Shown: positions 15,361 through 24,281 of the stretch, in pieces
Numbering within the stretch: position 1 is the first letter of the stretch
How the letters are laid out: the number at the start of each line of letters is the position of its first letter
The notes under the pieces: model-generated
What the model saw: only the letters and a program-made list of their open reading frames with translations
What the model was told of the DNA's origin: nothing
Database searches by the model: none
Origin: an uncultured Oscillospiraceae bacterium
Lineage (GTDB): Bacteria > Bacillota > Clostridia > Oscillospirales > Ruminococcaceae
Assembly (NCBI GenBank): GCA_934526065.1
Contig: CAKSZX010000004.1
Location: 110,854-174,853 of the forward strand
Direction of reading: 5' to 3'
Length of the DNA: 64,000 nucleotides
Made by a program: the position numbers and the translations under genes

Positions 15361-17676
15361 ATGAAAAGAAAGGGAAAATCCGTATTTTTTATTGTTGCGG
15401 CATTTATACTTGCTTTTAGTTATGTGACTTTTTTTGGCTTAAAGACAGGTAGCGGCGACAGTGAAAAAATATGGTTCAAGAGCCGGAGCGACATTCGTTT
15501 CGGTATTGATATTCGTGGCGGCGTAGAGGCAACATTTGTCCCTGCCGACGGCGAAACAGCGTCCGAGGAGGATTTGCAGGCTGCTGAGGCTATTATGAAA
15601 CTCAGACTTGTAAATCTTAATATCACGGACTATGAAATTTACACAGATACAAATAAGGGCAGAATTATCGTTCGCTTCCCATGGAAAGAGGACGAGACGA
15701 ATTTTAACCCGGAGGACGCCATCAACGAAATCGGTGCAAATGCTTATCTTACATTTAGAGAGGGTATTTCCGTAGATGAAGACAAGACGCCGAAGGGTGA
15801 AATTGTCATTACCGGCAGTGATGTGGAAAGCGCCTCTGCGGTTGCATACAAGGACAACACAAGCGGCTCTTACAAGTATGGTGTTAATTTGAAGCTCACC
15901 GCCGAGGGCAGTGAAAAATTTGCCGAAGCGACAAAGAAACTTAAAGGTCAGATTATCTCTATTTGGATGGATAACACTTTAATTTCCTACCCGACGGTTG
16001 ACGAAGAAATTAAAGACGGTCAAGCTCAAATCACAGGCAAGTTTACGGCTGAAAGTGCACAGAGCCTTGCAAATAATATAAATGCAGGCAGTTTGCCGTT
16101 TACACTTTCTGCTGACAGCTATTCTACAATCAGCCCGACTTTGGGTGCATCATCACTTGAAGCTATGGTAAAAGCCGGCATAATAGCATTTATACTTGTT
16201 GCGGCATACATAATTATTTTGTATCGCTTGCCCGGTGTAATAGCCTCAATAGCCCTTTTGGGTCAGGTTTGTGCAACAATCGCATGCGTATCCGGTTTGT
16301 TCCCGAATTCAAACAGCTTTACACTTACTTTGCCCGGTATAGCTGGTATTATCCTTGCAATCGGTATGGGTGTTGACGCAAACATTATCACTGCCGAGAG
16401 AATTAAAGAGGAACTTAACAGCGGTATGGATTTGGATTCTGCAATTTCCGCAGGTTTTTCAAGAGGCTTAACCCCTATTGTTGACGGCAATATTACAATT
16501 CTTATAATCGCCGTTCTCCTTATGGGTTCATTTGGCCCTACCGACAGTATTTTTGCAAAGATTTTGAAACCTATTTTCTTTGCTTTCGGCGTTGCGACTG
16601 CCGGCACAATTTATTCATTCGGTTACACACTTCTTGTTGGCGTTGTATTTAACTTTGTTTTTGGTATTGTTGCCGCAAGACTTATGCTTAGATCTGTTTC
16701 AAAATTCAATCGGTTCAGAAACAAAAAATTCTATGGTTATTCGGAAAATCCGAAACCTTTGCCGCATATTGATTTTATAGGCAATAAAAAGAAATATTTC
16801 ACATTCTCGGCTGTTCTTATGGTTGCAATAGCGGCCGCAAGCTTTGTAATTGATACAAAACTTGATATCCGGTTTACCGGTGGCGCTTTGCTTACATACG
16901 GCTATGAGGGCGAAATTTCCGATACAGACATCGAAAAAGATATAAACGACATTTTGGGCAAAAACGCAACCGTAACAACAGGTGAAAACTCCGTTACGGG
17001 CAACACAACATTTACGGTTTCAATGCCGGGACAGGACAATGTTTCTTCTGAAGAACTTGAACATCTTTCAACTATGTTCGGTGAAAAGTATGCCAGCAAT
17101 AATATTCAACAGCTGGAAGTAAATAATGTAAACGCAGCAATGGGCAGTGAATTCTTTGCGAAATGTATGGTTGCTCTTGTTGCCGCTGCTGTTATTATCC
17201 TTATTTATATCGCAATTAGGTTTAAAAATATCGGCGGTTTGCCGGCGGGCGCAATGGCTATTGTTGCCCTTATGCATGATTTGGTTGTGATTTTCGGCGT
17301 ATTTGTAATATGCAAATTTACAATCAACGGCAACTTTGTGGCTGCAATGCTTACAATTCTCGGATACTCAATAAACGATACTGTTGTTGTTTACGACAGA
17401 ATAAGAGAAAATAAAAATGCTCACCCTACAATGAAATTTACGGATCTTGTTAATATGAGTATCAATCAATCTCTTATCAGAAGTATCAATACAACCGTAT
17501 CCACAGTTTTGGCTTTGGGCGTTGTATGTGTAATTGCCATGGCTTATGGTTTAAACAGTATTCTCACATTTGCATTCCCTATGGCAATAGGTATGATTTC
17601 CGGCGTTTACTCCACAATCTGCATAGCAGGTCCGCTGTGGGTAGCTTATGAAGAAAGAAAAACCAAAAAGGCGTAA
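15361..17676 (+). CDS. secDF: Fused protein translocase subunit SecDF
   Basis: SecDF uses the ion gradient to help pull proteins out after SecA-driven export. The 771-residue protein joins SecD (about 1-455) and SecF (about 470-771) in one chain. SecD shows an N-terminal membrane segment, FGIDIRGGVEATF, a large extracellular P1 region (about 70-240), and a membrane half with GFSRGLTPIVDGNI. SecF shows LDIRFTGGALLTYGY, MHDLVVIFGVF and LGYSINDTVVVYDRIREN. Twelve transmembrane segments are expected from the family. It is monocistronic, with its own promoter and a strong terminator. Fusion is usual for Bacillus and many Clostridia. Confidence 0.97.
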   Translation: MKRKGKSVFFIVAAFILAFSYVTFFGLKTGSGDSEKIWFKSRSDIRFGIDIRGGVEATFVPADGETASEEDLQAAEAIMKLRLVNLNITDYEIYTDTNKGRIIVRFPWKEDETNFNPEDAINEIGANAYLTFREGISVDEDKTPKGEIVITGSDVESASAVAYKDNTSGSYKYGVNLKLTAEGSEKFAEATKKLKGQIISIWMDNTLISYPTVDEEIKDGQAQITGKFTAESAQSLANNINAGSLPFTLSADSYSTISPTLGASSLEAMVKAGIIAFILVAAYIIILYRLPGVIASIALLGQVCATIACVSGLFPNSNSFTLTLPGIAGIILAIGMGVDANIITAERIKEELNSGMDLDSAISAGFSRGLTPIVDGNITILIIAVLLMGSFGPTDSIFAKILKPIFFAFGVATAGTIYSFGYTLLVGVVFNFVFGIVAARLMLRSVSKFNRFRNKKFYGYSENPKPLPHIDFIGNKKKYFTFSAVLMVAIAAASFVIDTKLDIRFTGGALLTYGYEGEISDTDIEKDINDILGKNATVTTGENSVTGNTTFTVSMPGQDNVSSEELEHLSTMFGEKYASNNIQQLEVNNVNAAMGSEFFAKCMVALVAAAVIILIYIAIRFKNIGGLPAGAMAIVALMHDLVVIFGVFVICKFTINGNFVAAMLTILGYSINDTVVVYDRIRENKNAHPTMKFTDLVNMSINQSLIRSINTTVSTVLALGVVCVIAMAYGLNSILTFAFPMAIGMISGVYSTICIAGPLWVAYEERKTKKA

Positions 17677-17695
17677 TTTAATATAAAACACAAAG

Positions 17696-17732
17696 AAAAA
17701 ATCCCGAATTTATTTTTCGGGATTTTTGTTTT
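17696..17732 (+). terminator. Bidirectional rho-independent terminator between secDF and the pseudouridine synthase gene
   Basis: Stem ATCCCGAA (17701-17708) with 17716-17723, preceded by AAAAA and followed by TTTTTGTTTTT. Because a T run exists on both strands, it can stop both convergent genes. Confidence 0.88.
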
Positions 17733-17738
17733 TACACT

Positions 17739-18674
17739 TTACAATTTATTGAAAAAATTTGTCACCGGGTTATCTTCAACAACAAAGGTGCTTCCTTTCA
17801 GGTACGAGAGGCTATTGTCCGGTTCTATATCGCCGAATGTTAGCTTATATGCGCACAGAAGCTGGCTTTTGAGGCCTTTAAACGGTTTTCCGTACTTTCG
17901 GTCACCGATTATCGGCCGGCCTAAAAAGGCCAAATGCGCCCTTATTTGGTGGGTTCTGCCGGTTTTTAAAATACACTGCAAAAGGCTGTAATCACTTTTG
18001 CTTTGCAATGTGTGGAACTCTGTTATTATCTCTTTTGATTCTTCTGTGGGTTTGGCCGTTACGGTTACCTTTTTCCGGGTTTTATCTCTTGTTAAAAAGG
18101 CTTTGTATTCGCCGTCCTCTATATTACCTTGAACAACGCACAAGTATTCCTTTTGTATTTTGTCATTTCTTATGATCCGGTTCATATCTGCCAAACTGCG
18201 GTAATTCTTGGCAGCAATAACAAGCCCCCGAGTTCCTTGGTCTATCCTGTTACACAAAGCCGGGGCAAATGTGTTTTCCTTTTCTTTTACATATTTGCCT
18301 GTACTGGTCAGATAGGCTGTTATCATATCAATTAAATTTTCCTCGTCTTTATTATCGGAGTGACATAACAGCCCGGCAGGTTTATTTACAATAAGCAGAT
18401 TTTCATCTTCATGTACTATCTTCAAATTGCTGTAATCGGCGTGTATCGAGTTGTCTTTTTCGATTAGCGCAAAAAATTCGTCATTTATGTATAATTCAAT
18501 TAAATCACCCCGGCTAATTCGGTAATTCTCATCTTGCTTTTTGCCGTTTATCTTTACTCTCTTGTTTCTGAAAGCCTTGTGTAAAAGCCCTTTCGGCATA
18601 TTGGGGCATTGCTTTTCACAAAAGCGCAAAAGTCTTACACCGTCATCATTTTTGCCTGCCGTATAACTTCTCAT
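17739..18674 (-). CDS. RluA-family 23S/tRNA pseudouridine synthase
   Basis: Isomerises uridines in RNA to pseudouridine. The 311-residue protein has an S4 RNA-binding domain (about 12-70, LLHKAFRNKRVKINGKK) and a catalytic domain with the Asp nucleophile at about 145 in NRIDQGTRGLVIAAK. It continues with LKTGRTHQIRAHLAFLGRPI and GDRKYG, both typical. The catalytic segment is RIDQGTRGLV rather than RLDKDTSGLL, placing it in a subgroup distinct from the RluD-like gene at 35983. The target base is not predictable. It is a single gene on the minus strand; its promoter faces that of radC. Confidence 0.92.
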   Translation of the reverse strand: MRSYTAGKNDDGVRLLRFCEKQCPNMPKGLLHKAFRNKRVKINGKKQDENYRISRGDLIELYINDEFFALIEKDNSIHADYSNLKIVHEDENLLIVNKPAGLLCHSDNKDEENLIDMITAYLTSTGKYVKEKENTFAPALCNRIDQGTRGLVIAAKNYRSLADMNRIIRNDKIQKEYLCVVQGNIEDGEYKAFLTRDKTRKKVTVTAKPTEESKEIITEFHTLQSKSDYSLLQCILKTGRTHQIRAHLAFLGRPIIGDRKYGKPFKGLKSQLLCAYKLTFGDIEPDNSLSYLKGSTFVVEDNPVTNFFNKL

Positions 18675-18690
18675 ATTTCATATAACCTAC

Positions 18691-18719
18691 TTTAATTTTT
18701 TAACAGTTTATGGTATAAT
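18691..18719 (+). promoter_or_regulatory. Extended -10 promoter of the radC-uvrBA operon
   Basis: TGGTATAAT extended -10 (18711-18719) with a TTTAAT-like -35 (18691-18696) at 17-base spacing. Transcription would start near 18726. It faces a matching minus-strand promoter 17 bases away. Confidence 0.7.
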
Positions 18720-18735
18720 ACACTGGTGGAATTAT

Positions 18736-18764
18736 ATTATACCATTCCGCAATAAAAAAATAAA
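18736..18764 (-). promoter_or_regulatory. Extended -10 promoter of the minus-strand pseudouridine synthase
   Basis: On the minus strand TGGTATAAT occupies 18744 to 18736, with a weak TTTATT -35 at 18764-18759. Transcription would start near 18729 and run left into the synthase gene. The element is the inverted copy of the radC -10. Confidence 0.65.
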
Positions 18765-18787
18765 GACATTTGGTCGGGGGAGTATTT

Positions 18788-19483
18788 ATGGGTTTGCATG
18801 ACGGGCACAGAAACAGGTTAAAAAACCGCTTTCTGAACGAGGGTCTTACAAATTTTGAAGATCACAATGTGCTTGAACTTCTCTTGTTTTATTCAATCCC
18901 CAGAAGCGACACAAATGAAATTGCCCACGAGCTGTTAAATAAATTTGGCTCTCTGCACGGTGTATTTGAAGCCGGTATGGAGGATCTTATGAGTATCAAC
19001 GGCATAAGCCGGCACAGTGCAGTGCTTATAAAAATGATCCCGGAATTGTTTGTTGTCTATGGCAGGGATAAAGTCAGGGACATACAAAAAATCAATTCTT
19101 CCGATGATGCCAAACAATTTTTTATTCCAAGATTTTACGGCAAAGTCAGAGAAGAAGTACAGATTGTTCTTTTGGATGATAAAATGAACATAATTAAGTG
19201 GGTAAAAATATATGAAGGGTCGGTAAATTCGGCAAATGTTCCCATAAGGAAAATAGTTGAAATTGCCATCGAAAACAGGGCGACAAATGTGATTATTGCC
19301 CATAACCACCCGACGGGTTTGATTTTGCCGTCAAAAGATGATTTGAGAGCAACGGCAAAAGTAAGAGAAGCCTTAGCTCTTGTGGATATAAAACTTTTGG
19401 ATCATGTTATAGTATCGGATAACGAGGCTGCGTCCTTGAAAGATTCCGGTTACAGTGAATTAGGTTCTAAACTTTATGGATAA
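18788..19483 (+). CDS. radC: RadC family JAB-domain DNA repair-associated protein
   Basis: A 231-residue RadC/UPF0758 protein. Residues about 1-90 form a helix-hairpin-helix region (EDLMSINGISRHSAVLI). The C-terminal JAMM/MPN+ domain carries AHNHPTGLILPSKDD, with the His-x-His...Ser...Asp metal-binding pattern. It is annotated as a repair protein by tradition, though its biochemical role is unsettled. ATG 18788 is chosen over TTG 18770 because GGGGGAG lies 5 bases upstream. It overlaps uvrB by 8 bases and opens a long repair-gene run, which supports a genome-maintenance role. Confidence 0.93.
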   Translation: MGLHDGHRNRLKNRFLNEGLTNFEDHNVLELLLFYSIPRSDTNEIAHELLNKFGSLHGVFEAGMEDLMSINGISRHSAVLIKMIPELFVVYGRDKVRDIQKINSSDDAKQFFIPRFYGKVREEVQIVLLDDKMNIIKWVKIYEGSVNSANVPIRKIVEIAIENRATNVIIAHNHPTGLILPSKDDLRATAKVREALALVDIKLLDHVIVSDNEAASLKDSGYSELGSKLYG

Positions 19484-21437
19484 ATTTGTTTTAAAAAGTG
19501 AATATACGCCAAGCGGCGACCAGCCCCAGGCGATTGAAAAAATAAGTGACGGCCTTGAAAAAGGCCTTAAAAATCAGATTTTATTGGGTGCAACAGGCAC
19601 CGGTAAAACTTATACAATGGCCAAAATAATAGAAAAGGTAAACCGACCTACTCTTGTTTTGGCACATAATAAAACCCTTGCGGCACAGCTTTGTACGGAA
19701 TTTAAAGAGTTTTTCCCGGATAATGCAGTGGAATATTTTGTTAGTTATTACGACTACTATCAGCCGGAGGCATATATTCCGTCCACAGATGTCTACATTG
19801 AAAAGGACAGCGCAATAAACGAAGAAATAGATCGTTTGCGCCACAGCGCCACAGCGGCATTGTCAGAAAGACGAGATGTTATAATAGTGGCCAGCGTTTC
19901 ATGCATTTATTCTTTGGGTGACCCGATAAATTACCGTGAAATGGTTATCTCCCTGCGACCGGGCAACATAATGTCCCGTGATGATTTGCTTAAATCTCTT
20001 GTCAGATTGCAGTATGAGAGAAACGATTTGAATTTTGTTCGTAACAAATTCAGAGTGAGAGGCGACATTGTGGAAATATATCCTGCTTACTCGAATGAAG
20101 TTGCCATAAGAGTGGAATTTTTCGGCGATGAAATTGACCGTATTCGTGAAATACAGGTTGTCACCGGAAATGTGCTTTCAACCCTTAATCATGTGGCGAT
20201 TTTCCCGGCCAGTCACTACATTGTGCCGCCTGACAGAATGAAAGAGGCTCTTAAAAATATTGAGGCCGAAATGGACAAGCAGGTAAAAATGTTTACTCGG
20301 CAAGGCAAATTGATAGAGGCACAGAGAATTGCACAGCGCACCCAATATGATATGGAAATGCTTAGCGAAGTGGGTATGTGCAAAGGTATAGAAAACTATT
20401 CAAGTGTTTTCTCAGGCAGAAAACCCGGTGAGACGGGAACAACGCTGCTTGACTATTTTCCGGATGATTTTGTCCTTTTTATTGACGAGAGCCATGTTAC
20501 GATACCGCAGGTAAGTGCTATGTATGGCGGCGACTATGCAAGAAAGAAAAATCTTGTTGAATACGGTTTTCGTTTACCAAGCGCTTTTGATAACAGACCT
20601 TTGAAATTTGAAGAGTTTGAGCAAAAAATCAACCAAACAGTATTTGTAAGCGCCACACCGGGCAAGTATGAGAGGGCAAAAGCAGAACAAATAGCCGAAC
20701 TTATAATTCGCCCTACCGGTCTTATAGACCCGGAAATTATCGTAAAGCCTGTTGAGGGTCAAATAGAGGACTTATTGGGCGAGATTTACGAGAGAATAAA
20801 GGTAAACGAAAGGGTGCTTATAACAACCCTTACCAAAAAAATGGCAGAGGATTTGACGGATTATCTGTCCGGCAAAAAAATAAAAGTAAAATATATGCAC
20901 CATGAGGTTGACACTTTTGAGAGAATGGAGCTTATCCGAGATTTGCGTGTAGGCACCATTGATGTACTTGTGGGTATTAACCTTCTGCGTGAAGGCCTTG
21001 ACTTGCCGGAGGTAAGCCTTATAGCTATCCTTGATGCGGATAAAGAGGGCTTTTTGAGAAGTGAAACCAGCCTTATACAAACAATAGGCAGGGCGGCAAG
21101 AAACGCCCACGGTCAGGTTATAATGTATGCCGATGTGGTTACACGGTCTATGGAAAGAGCTATAACGGAAACCTATCGCAGGCGAGAAATACAGATTAAA
21201 TATAACCAGGAACACGGCATAGTTCCTCAAACAATAAAGAAAGATATAAGGGGCATAATAGAAATATCCTCAAAAGAGGACAGCCCCAAAAAGCAGGCTA
21301 AGCGTATGTCCAAAGCCGAAAAAGAGCAGCTTATTGAGCGCTTGACCAAAGAGATGAAGCAAGCGGCTAAAATACTTGACTTTGAACACGCCGCATATCT
21401 TCGTGACAGAATAGAAAAATTGAGAAATTCAAAGTAA
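19476..21437 (+). CDS. uvrB: Excinuclease ABC subunit B
   Basis: UvrB is the damage-verifying helicase-like subunit of nucleotide excision repair; it takes DNA from UvrA and recruits UvrC. Length 653 is typical. Seen: Walker A GATGTGKTYTMA near residue 37, the beta-hairpin region around YYDYYQPEAYIPSTD, DEXX-type DESH in FIDESHVTIPQ, helicase motif VI in QTIGRAARNAHG, and a C-terminal UVR motif (FEHAAYLRDRIEKL) that binds UvrC. The ATG overlaps the radC stop; uvrA follows 8 bases later. Confidence 0.99.
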   Translation: MDKFVLKSEYTPSGDQPQAIEKISDGLEKGLKNQILLGATGTGKTYTMAKIIEKVNRPTLVLAHNKTLAAQLCTEFKEFFPDNAVEYFVSYYDYYQPEAYIPSTDVYIEKDSAINEEIDRLRHSATAALSERRDVIIVASVSCIYSLGDPINYREMVISLRPGNIMSRDDLLKSLVRLQYERNDLNFVRNKFRVRGDIVEIYPAYSNEVAIRVEFFGDEIDRIREIQVVTGNVLSTLNHVAIFPASHYIVPPDRMKEALKNIEAEMDKQVKMFTRQGKLIEAQRIAQRTQYDMEMLSEVGMCKGIENYSSVFSGRKPGETGTTLLDYFPDDFVLFIDESHVTIPQVSAMYGGDYARKKNLVEYGFRLPSAFDNRPLKFEEFEQKINQTVFVSATPGKYERAKAEQIAELIIRPTGLIDPEIIVKPVEGQIEDLLGEIYERIKVNERVLITTLTKKMAEDLTDYLSGKKIKVKYMHHEVDTFERMELIRDLRVGTIDVLVGINLLREGLDLPEVSLIAILDADKEGFLRSETSLIQTIGRAARNAHGQVIMYADVVTRSMERAITETYRRREIQIKYNQEHGIVPQTIKKDIRGIIEISSKEDSPKKQAKRMSKAEKEQLIERLTKEMKQAAKILDFEHAAYLRDRIEKLRNSK

Positions 21438-21445
21438 GGAGCAGT

Positions 21446-24271
21446 ATGGCAAACGATAAAATTATTATCAAGGGCGCAAAGGAAAACAATCTTAAAAACA
21501 TTGATTTGACAATACCCAGAGATAAACTTGTAGTTATGACAGGGCTTTCCGGCAGCGGAAAATCCAGCCTTGCCTTTGATACAATTTATGCAGACGGACA
21601 GAGAAGATATATGGAAAGTCTTTCTTCCTATGCGAGAATGTTCTTGGGACAGATGGAGAAACCGAATGTAGAGTCTATCGAGGGCTTGTCACCGGCTATA
21701 TCCATCGACCAAAAGACAACATCGAGAAACCCCCGTTCAACAGTAGGTACCGTAACAGAAATTTATGACTATTTAAGGCTTATGTATGCCAGAATAGGCA
21801 TACCCCACTGCCCGATTTGCGGTAAGGAGATAAAACAGCAAACGGTTGACCAAATGGTTGACGCAATCATGAACCTGCCGGAGGGCACAAGGGTGCAAAT
21901 TATGGCTCCCGTGGTTAAGGCGCAAAAGGGAACTCATGTAAAAGAATTAGATGCTGCCAAAAGACAAGGCTTTGTAAGGGTGCGTGTTGACGGCAATATG
22001 TATGATTTGGAAGAGGAAATAACCCTCGACAAAAATAAAAAGCACACTATTGAGATAGTTGTGGACAGACTTGCCATAAAGCCGGATATAATGACAAGAC
22101 TTGAGGGCAGCTTGGAGACCGCTTTGGGTCTCACCGGCGGTACAGCGCTTGTAGATGTGGTGGACGGCGAAGAAATGATGTTTTCCCAAAATTTTGCCTG
22201 CCCGGATCACCCGAATATAAGCATTGACGAATTGTCCCCGAGAATGTTTTCCTTTAACAATCCGTTCGGTGCCTGCGAAAAATGTACCGGTCTCGGCATC
22301 TTTATGCGTGTTGACCCGGATTTGGTTATCCCAAATAAAAATCTTTCAATAGATCAGGGGGCAATCAAGGCCAGCGGATGGTATTATGCAGATGGCGGCG
22401 TTTCACAAATGTACTACAACGGTCTTGCCAAAAAGTATCATTTCTCACTTTCTACTCCTATTAAAGAACTTGGCAAGGACGCATTAAAGGCTTTGCTGTA
22501 TGGTACAAACGGCGAGAAACTCGACTTAAAGAGAGAATCCGACAGGGGAACAAGCACATATCAAACTGAATTTGAAGGTATTATACCTAACCTTGAAAGA
22601 AGGTTCAGAGAGACAAATTCAAGTTGGGTAAAAGAGGAAATTGCCGGTATTATGGACAGCATAGAGTGCCCGGAGTGCCATGGCGCAAGACTTAAACCTA
22701 TTATCTTGGCTGTTACCGTAGGCGGAATAAATATAAGTGAATTTACAAATATGTCGGTCAGAGATGCGGTCGATTTTATGAATAACTTAAAGCTCACCGA
22801 CAGAGAAAATTTCATTGCCGAAAGCATAATAAAAGAAATTAAATCAAGGCTTGAATTTTTAAAGAGTGTGGGACTTGAATACCTTACTCTTTCAAGAAGT
22901 GCATCATCACTTTCCGGTGGTGAGAGCCAGCGTATTCGTCTTGCAACACAGATTGGTTCTTCTCTTGTTGGAGTGCTGTATGTTTTGGACGAGCCAAGCA
23001 TAGGTTTGCACCAGCGTGATAATGAAAAACTTATAGATACTCTTAAAAAACTTCGTGACTTAGGCAATACCCTTATTGTCGTTGAGCATGACGAGGACAC
23101 AATTCGTGCGGCGGATTATATTGTTGATATAGGACCGGGGGCAGGCGTACACGGCGGCGAGGTTGTTGCGCAAGGCAGCTTGCAAGACATCATAAATTGT
23201 GAAAGAAGCATAACAGGCCAATACCTAAGCGGTAAAAAACATATAGATATACCCGAAAAAACAAGAGAGGGCAACGGTAATTTCTTGAAGATTATCGGTG
23301 CAAAGCAGAATAATTTAAAGAATATTGATGTTGAGTTTCCTCTTGGTAAATTTATATGTGTAACAGGTGTTTCAGGCAGTGGCAAGTCCAGTCTTGTAAA
23401 CGAAATTTTGTATAAAAAAGCCGCTATGGTTTTAAATCATGCAAAGGCAAGGCCGGGTAAGCATGATGACATTTTGGGACTCGAAAATCTCGATAAAGTT
23501 ATTTGCATTGACCAAAACGCCATAGGCAGAACTCCACGTTCAAATCCTGCCACATACACAGGGGTATTCAATGATATAAGAACCTTGTTTGCCATGACAA
23601 ACGATGCAAAAGTCAGAGGTTACGGCCCGGGAAGATTTTCATTTAATGTAAAGGGTGGCAGATGTGAGGCCTGCGAAGGTGACGGTATAGTGCAAATCGA
23701 AATGCACTTTTTACCTGATATATTCGTTCCTTGCGATGTTTGCAAGGGTAAGCGTTACAATAGAGAAACCCTTGAAGTTAAGTACAAAGGAAAGAATATT
23801 GCCGATGTACTTGATATGACGGTTGAGTCTGCAATGTCGTTCTTTGAGGCACAGCCGAAAATATACAGAAAACTTAAAACCTTGTACGATGTGGGGTTGG
23901 GATATATCAAGCTGGGACAGAGCGCAACCACCCTTTCCGGCGGTGAGGCTCAGAGAGTTAAGTTGGCGCTGGAACTTTCCAAGGTGCAGACCGGTAAGAC
24001 ACTGTATATTTTGGACGAGCCTACAACGGGCTTGCATACAGCTGATGTTCACAAACTTATTGATGTGTTGCAAAAGCTTGCCGATGCAGGTAATACAATA
24101 GTTGTAATTGAACACAACCTTGATTTAATCAAGGTGTGCGACTATATAATTGATATAGGTCCCGAGGGCGGTGACGGCGGCGGCACAGTTGTGGCAACCG
24201 GCACACCGAGAGAGGTAAGCAAAAATCCGGCGTCTTACACAGGACAATTTTTAAAGAAATATTTTGAATAA
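21446..24271 (+). CDS. uvrA: Excinuclease ABC subunit A
   Basis: UvrA is the ATP-dependent lesion-scanning dimer of nucleotide excision repair. The 941-residue protein contains two ABC ATPase modules: Walker A GLSGSGKSSLAFDT near the N-terminus and GVSGSGKSSLVNE near residue 645, with ABC signatures SLSGGESQRIRLA and TLSGGEAQRVKLA. Zinc-binding Cys pairs are visible in CPICGKE, CEKCTGLG, CPECHGARL, CEACEGDG and CDVCKGKRYN. It follows uvrB with a GTAAGGAGC ribosome binding site and its end leads into miaB. Confidence 0.99.
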   Translation: MANDKIIIKGAKENNLKNIDLTIPRDKLVVMTGLSGSGKSSLAFDTIYADGQRRYMESLSSYARMFLGQMEKPNVESIEGLSPAISIDQKTTSRNPRSTVGTVTEIYDYLRLMYARIGIPHCPICGKEIKQQTVDQMVDAIMNLPEGTRVQIMAPVVKAQKGTHVKELDAAKRQGFVRVRVDGNMYDLEEEITLDKNKKHTIEIVVDRLAIKPDIMTRLEGSLETALGLTGGTALVDVVDGEEMMFSQNFACPDHPNISIDELSPRMFSFNNPFGACEKCTGLGIFMRVDPDLVIPNKNLSIDQGAIKASGWYYADGGVSQMYYNGLAKKYHFSLSTPIKELGKDALKALLYGTNGEKLDLKRESDRGTSTYQTEFEGIIPNLERRFRETNSSWVKEEIAGIMDSIECPECHGARLKPIILAVTVGGINISEFTNMSVRDAVDFMNNLKLTDRENFIAESIIKEIKSRLEFLKSVGLEYLTLSRSASSLSGGESQRIRLATQIGSSLVGVLYVLDEPSIGLHQRDNEKLIDTLKKLRDLGNTLIVVEHDEDTIRAADYIVDIGPGAGVHGGEVVAQGSLQDIINCERSITGQYLSGKKHIDIPEKTREGNGNFLKIIGAKQNNLKNIDVEFPLGKFICVTGVSGSGKSSLVNEILYKKAAMVLNHAKARPGKHDDILGLENLDKVICIDQNAIGRTPRSNPATYTGVFNDIRTLFAMTNDAKVRGYGPGRFSFNVKGGRCEACEGDGIVQIEMHFLPDIFVPCDVCKGKRYNRETLEVKYKGKNIADVLDMTVESAMSFFEAQPKIYRKLKTLYDVGLGYIKLGQSATTLSGGEAQRVKLALELSKVQTGKTLYILDEPTTGLHTADVHKLIDVLQKLADAGNTIVVIEHNLDLIKVCDYIIDIGPEGGDGGGTVVATGTPREVSKNPASYTGQFLKKYFE

Positions 24272-24281
24272 GGTGGCAGTT

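Noticed and set aside
22561..23100. A 179-codon open frame on the minus strand inside uvrA
   Set aside because: It is antisense to the conserved UvrA ATPase region, has a composition typical of a reverse-frame shadow (Ser/Leu-rich), and no ribosome binding site.
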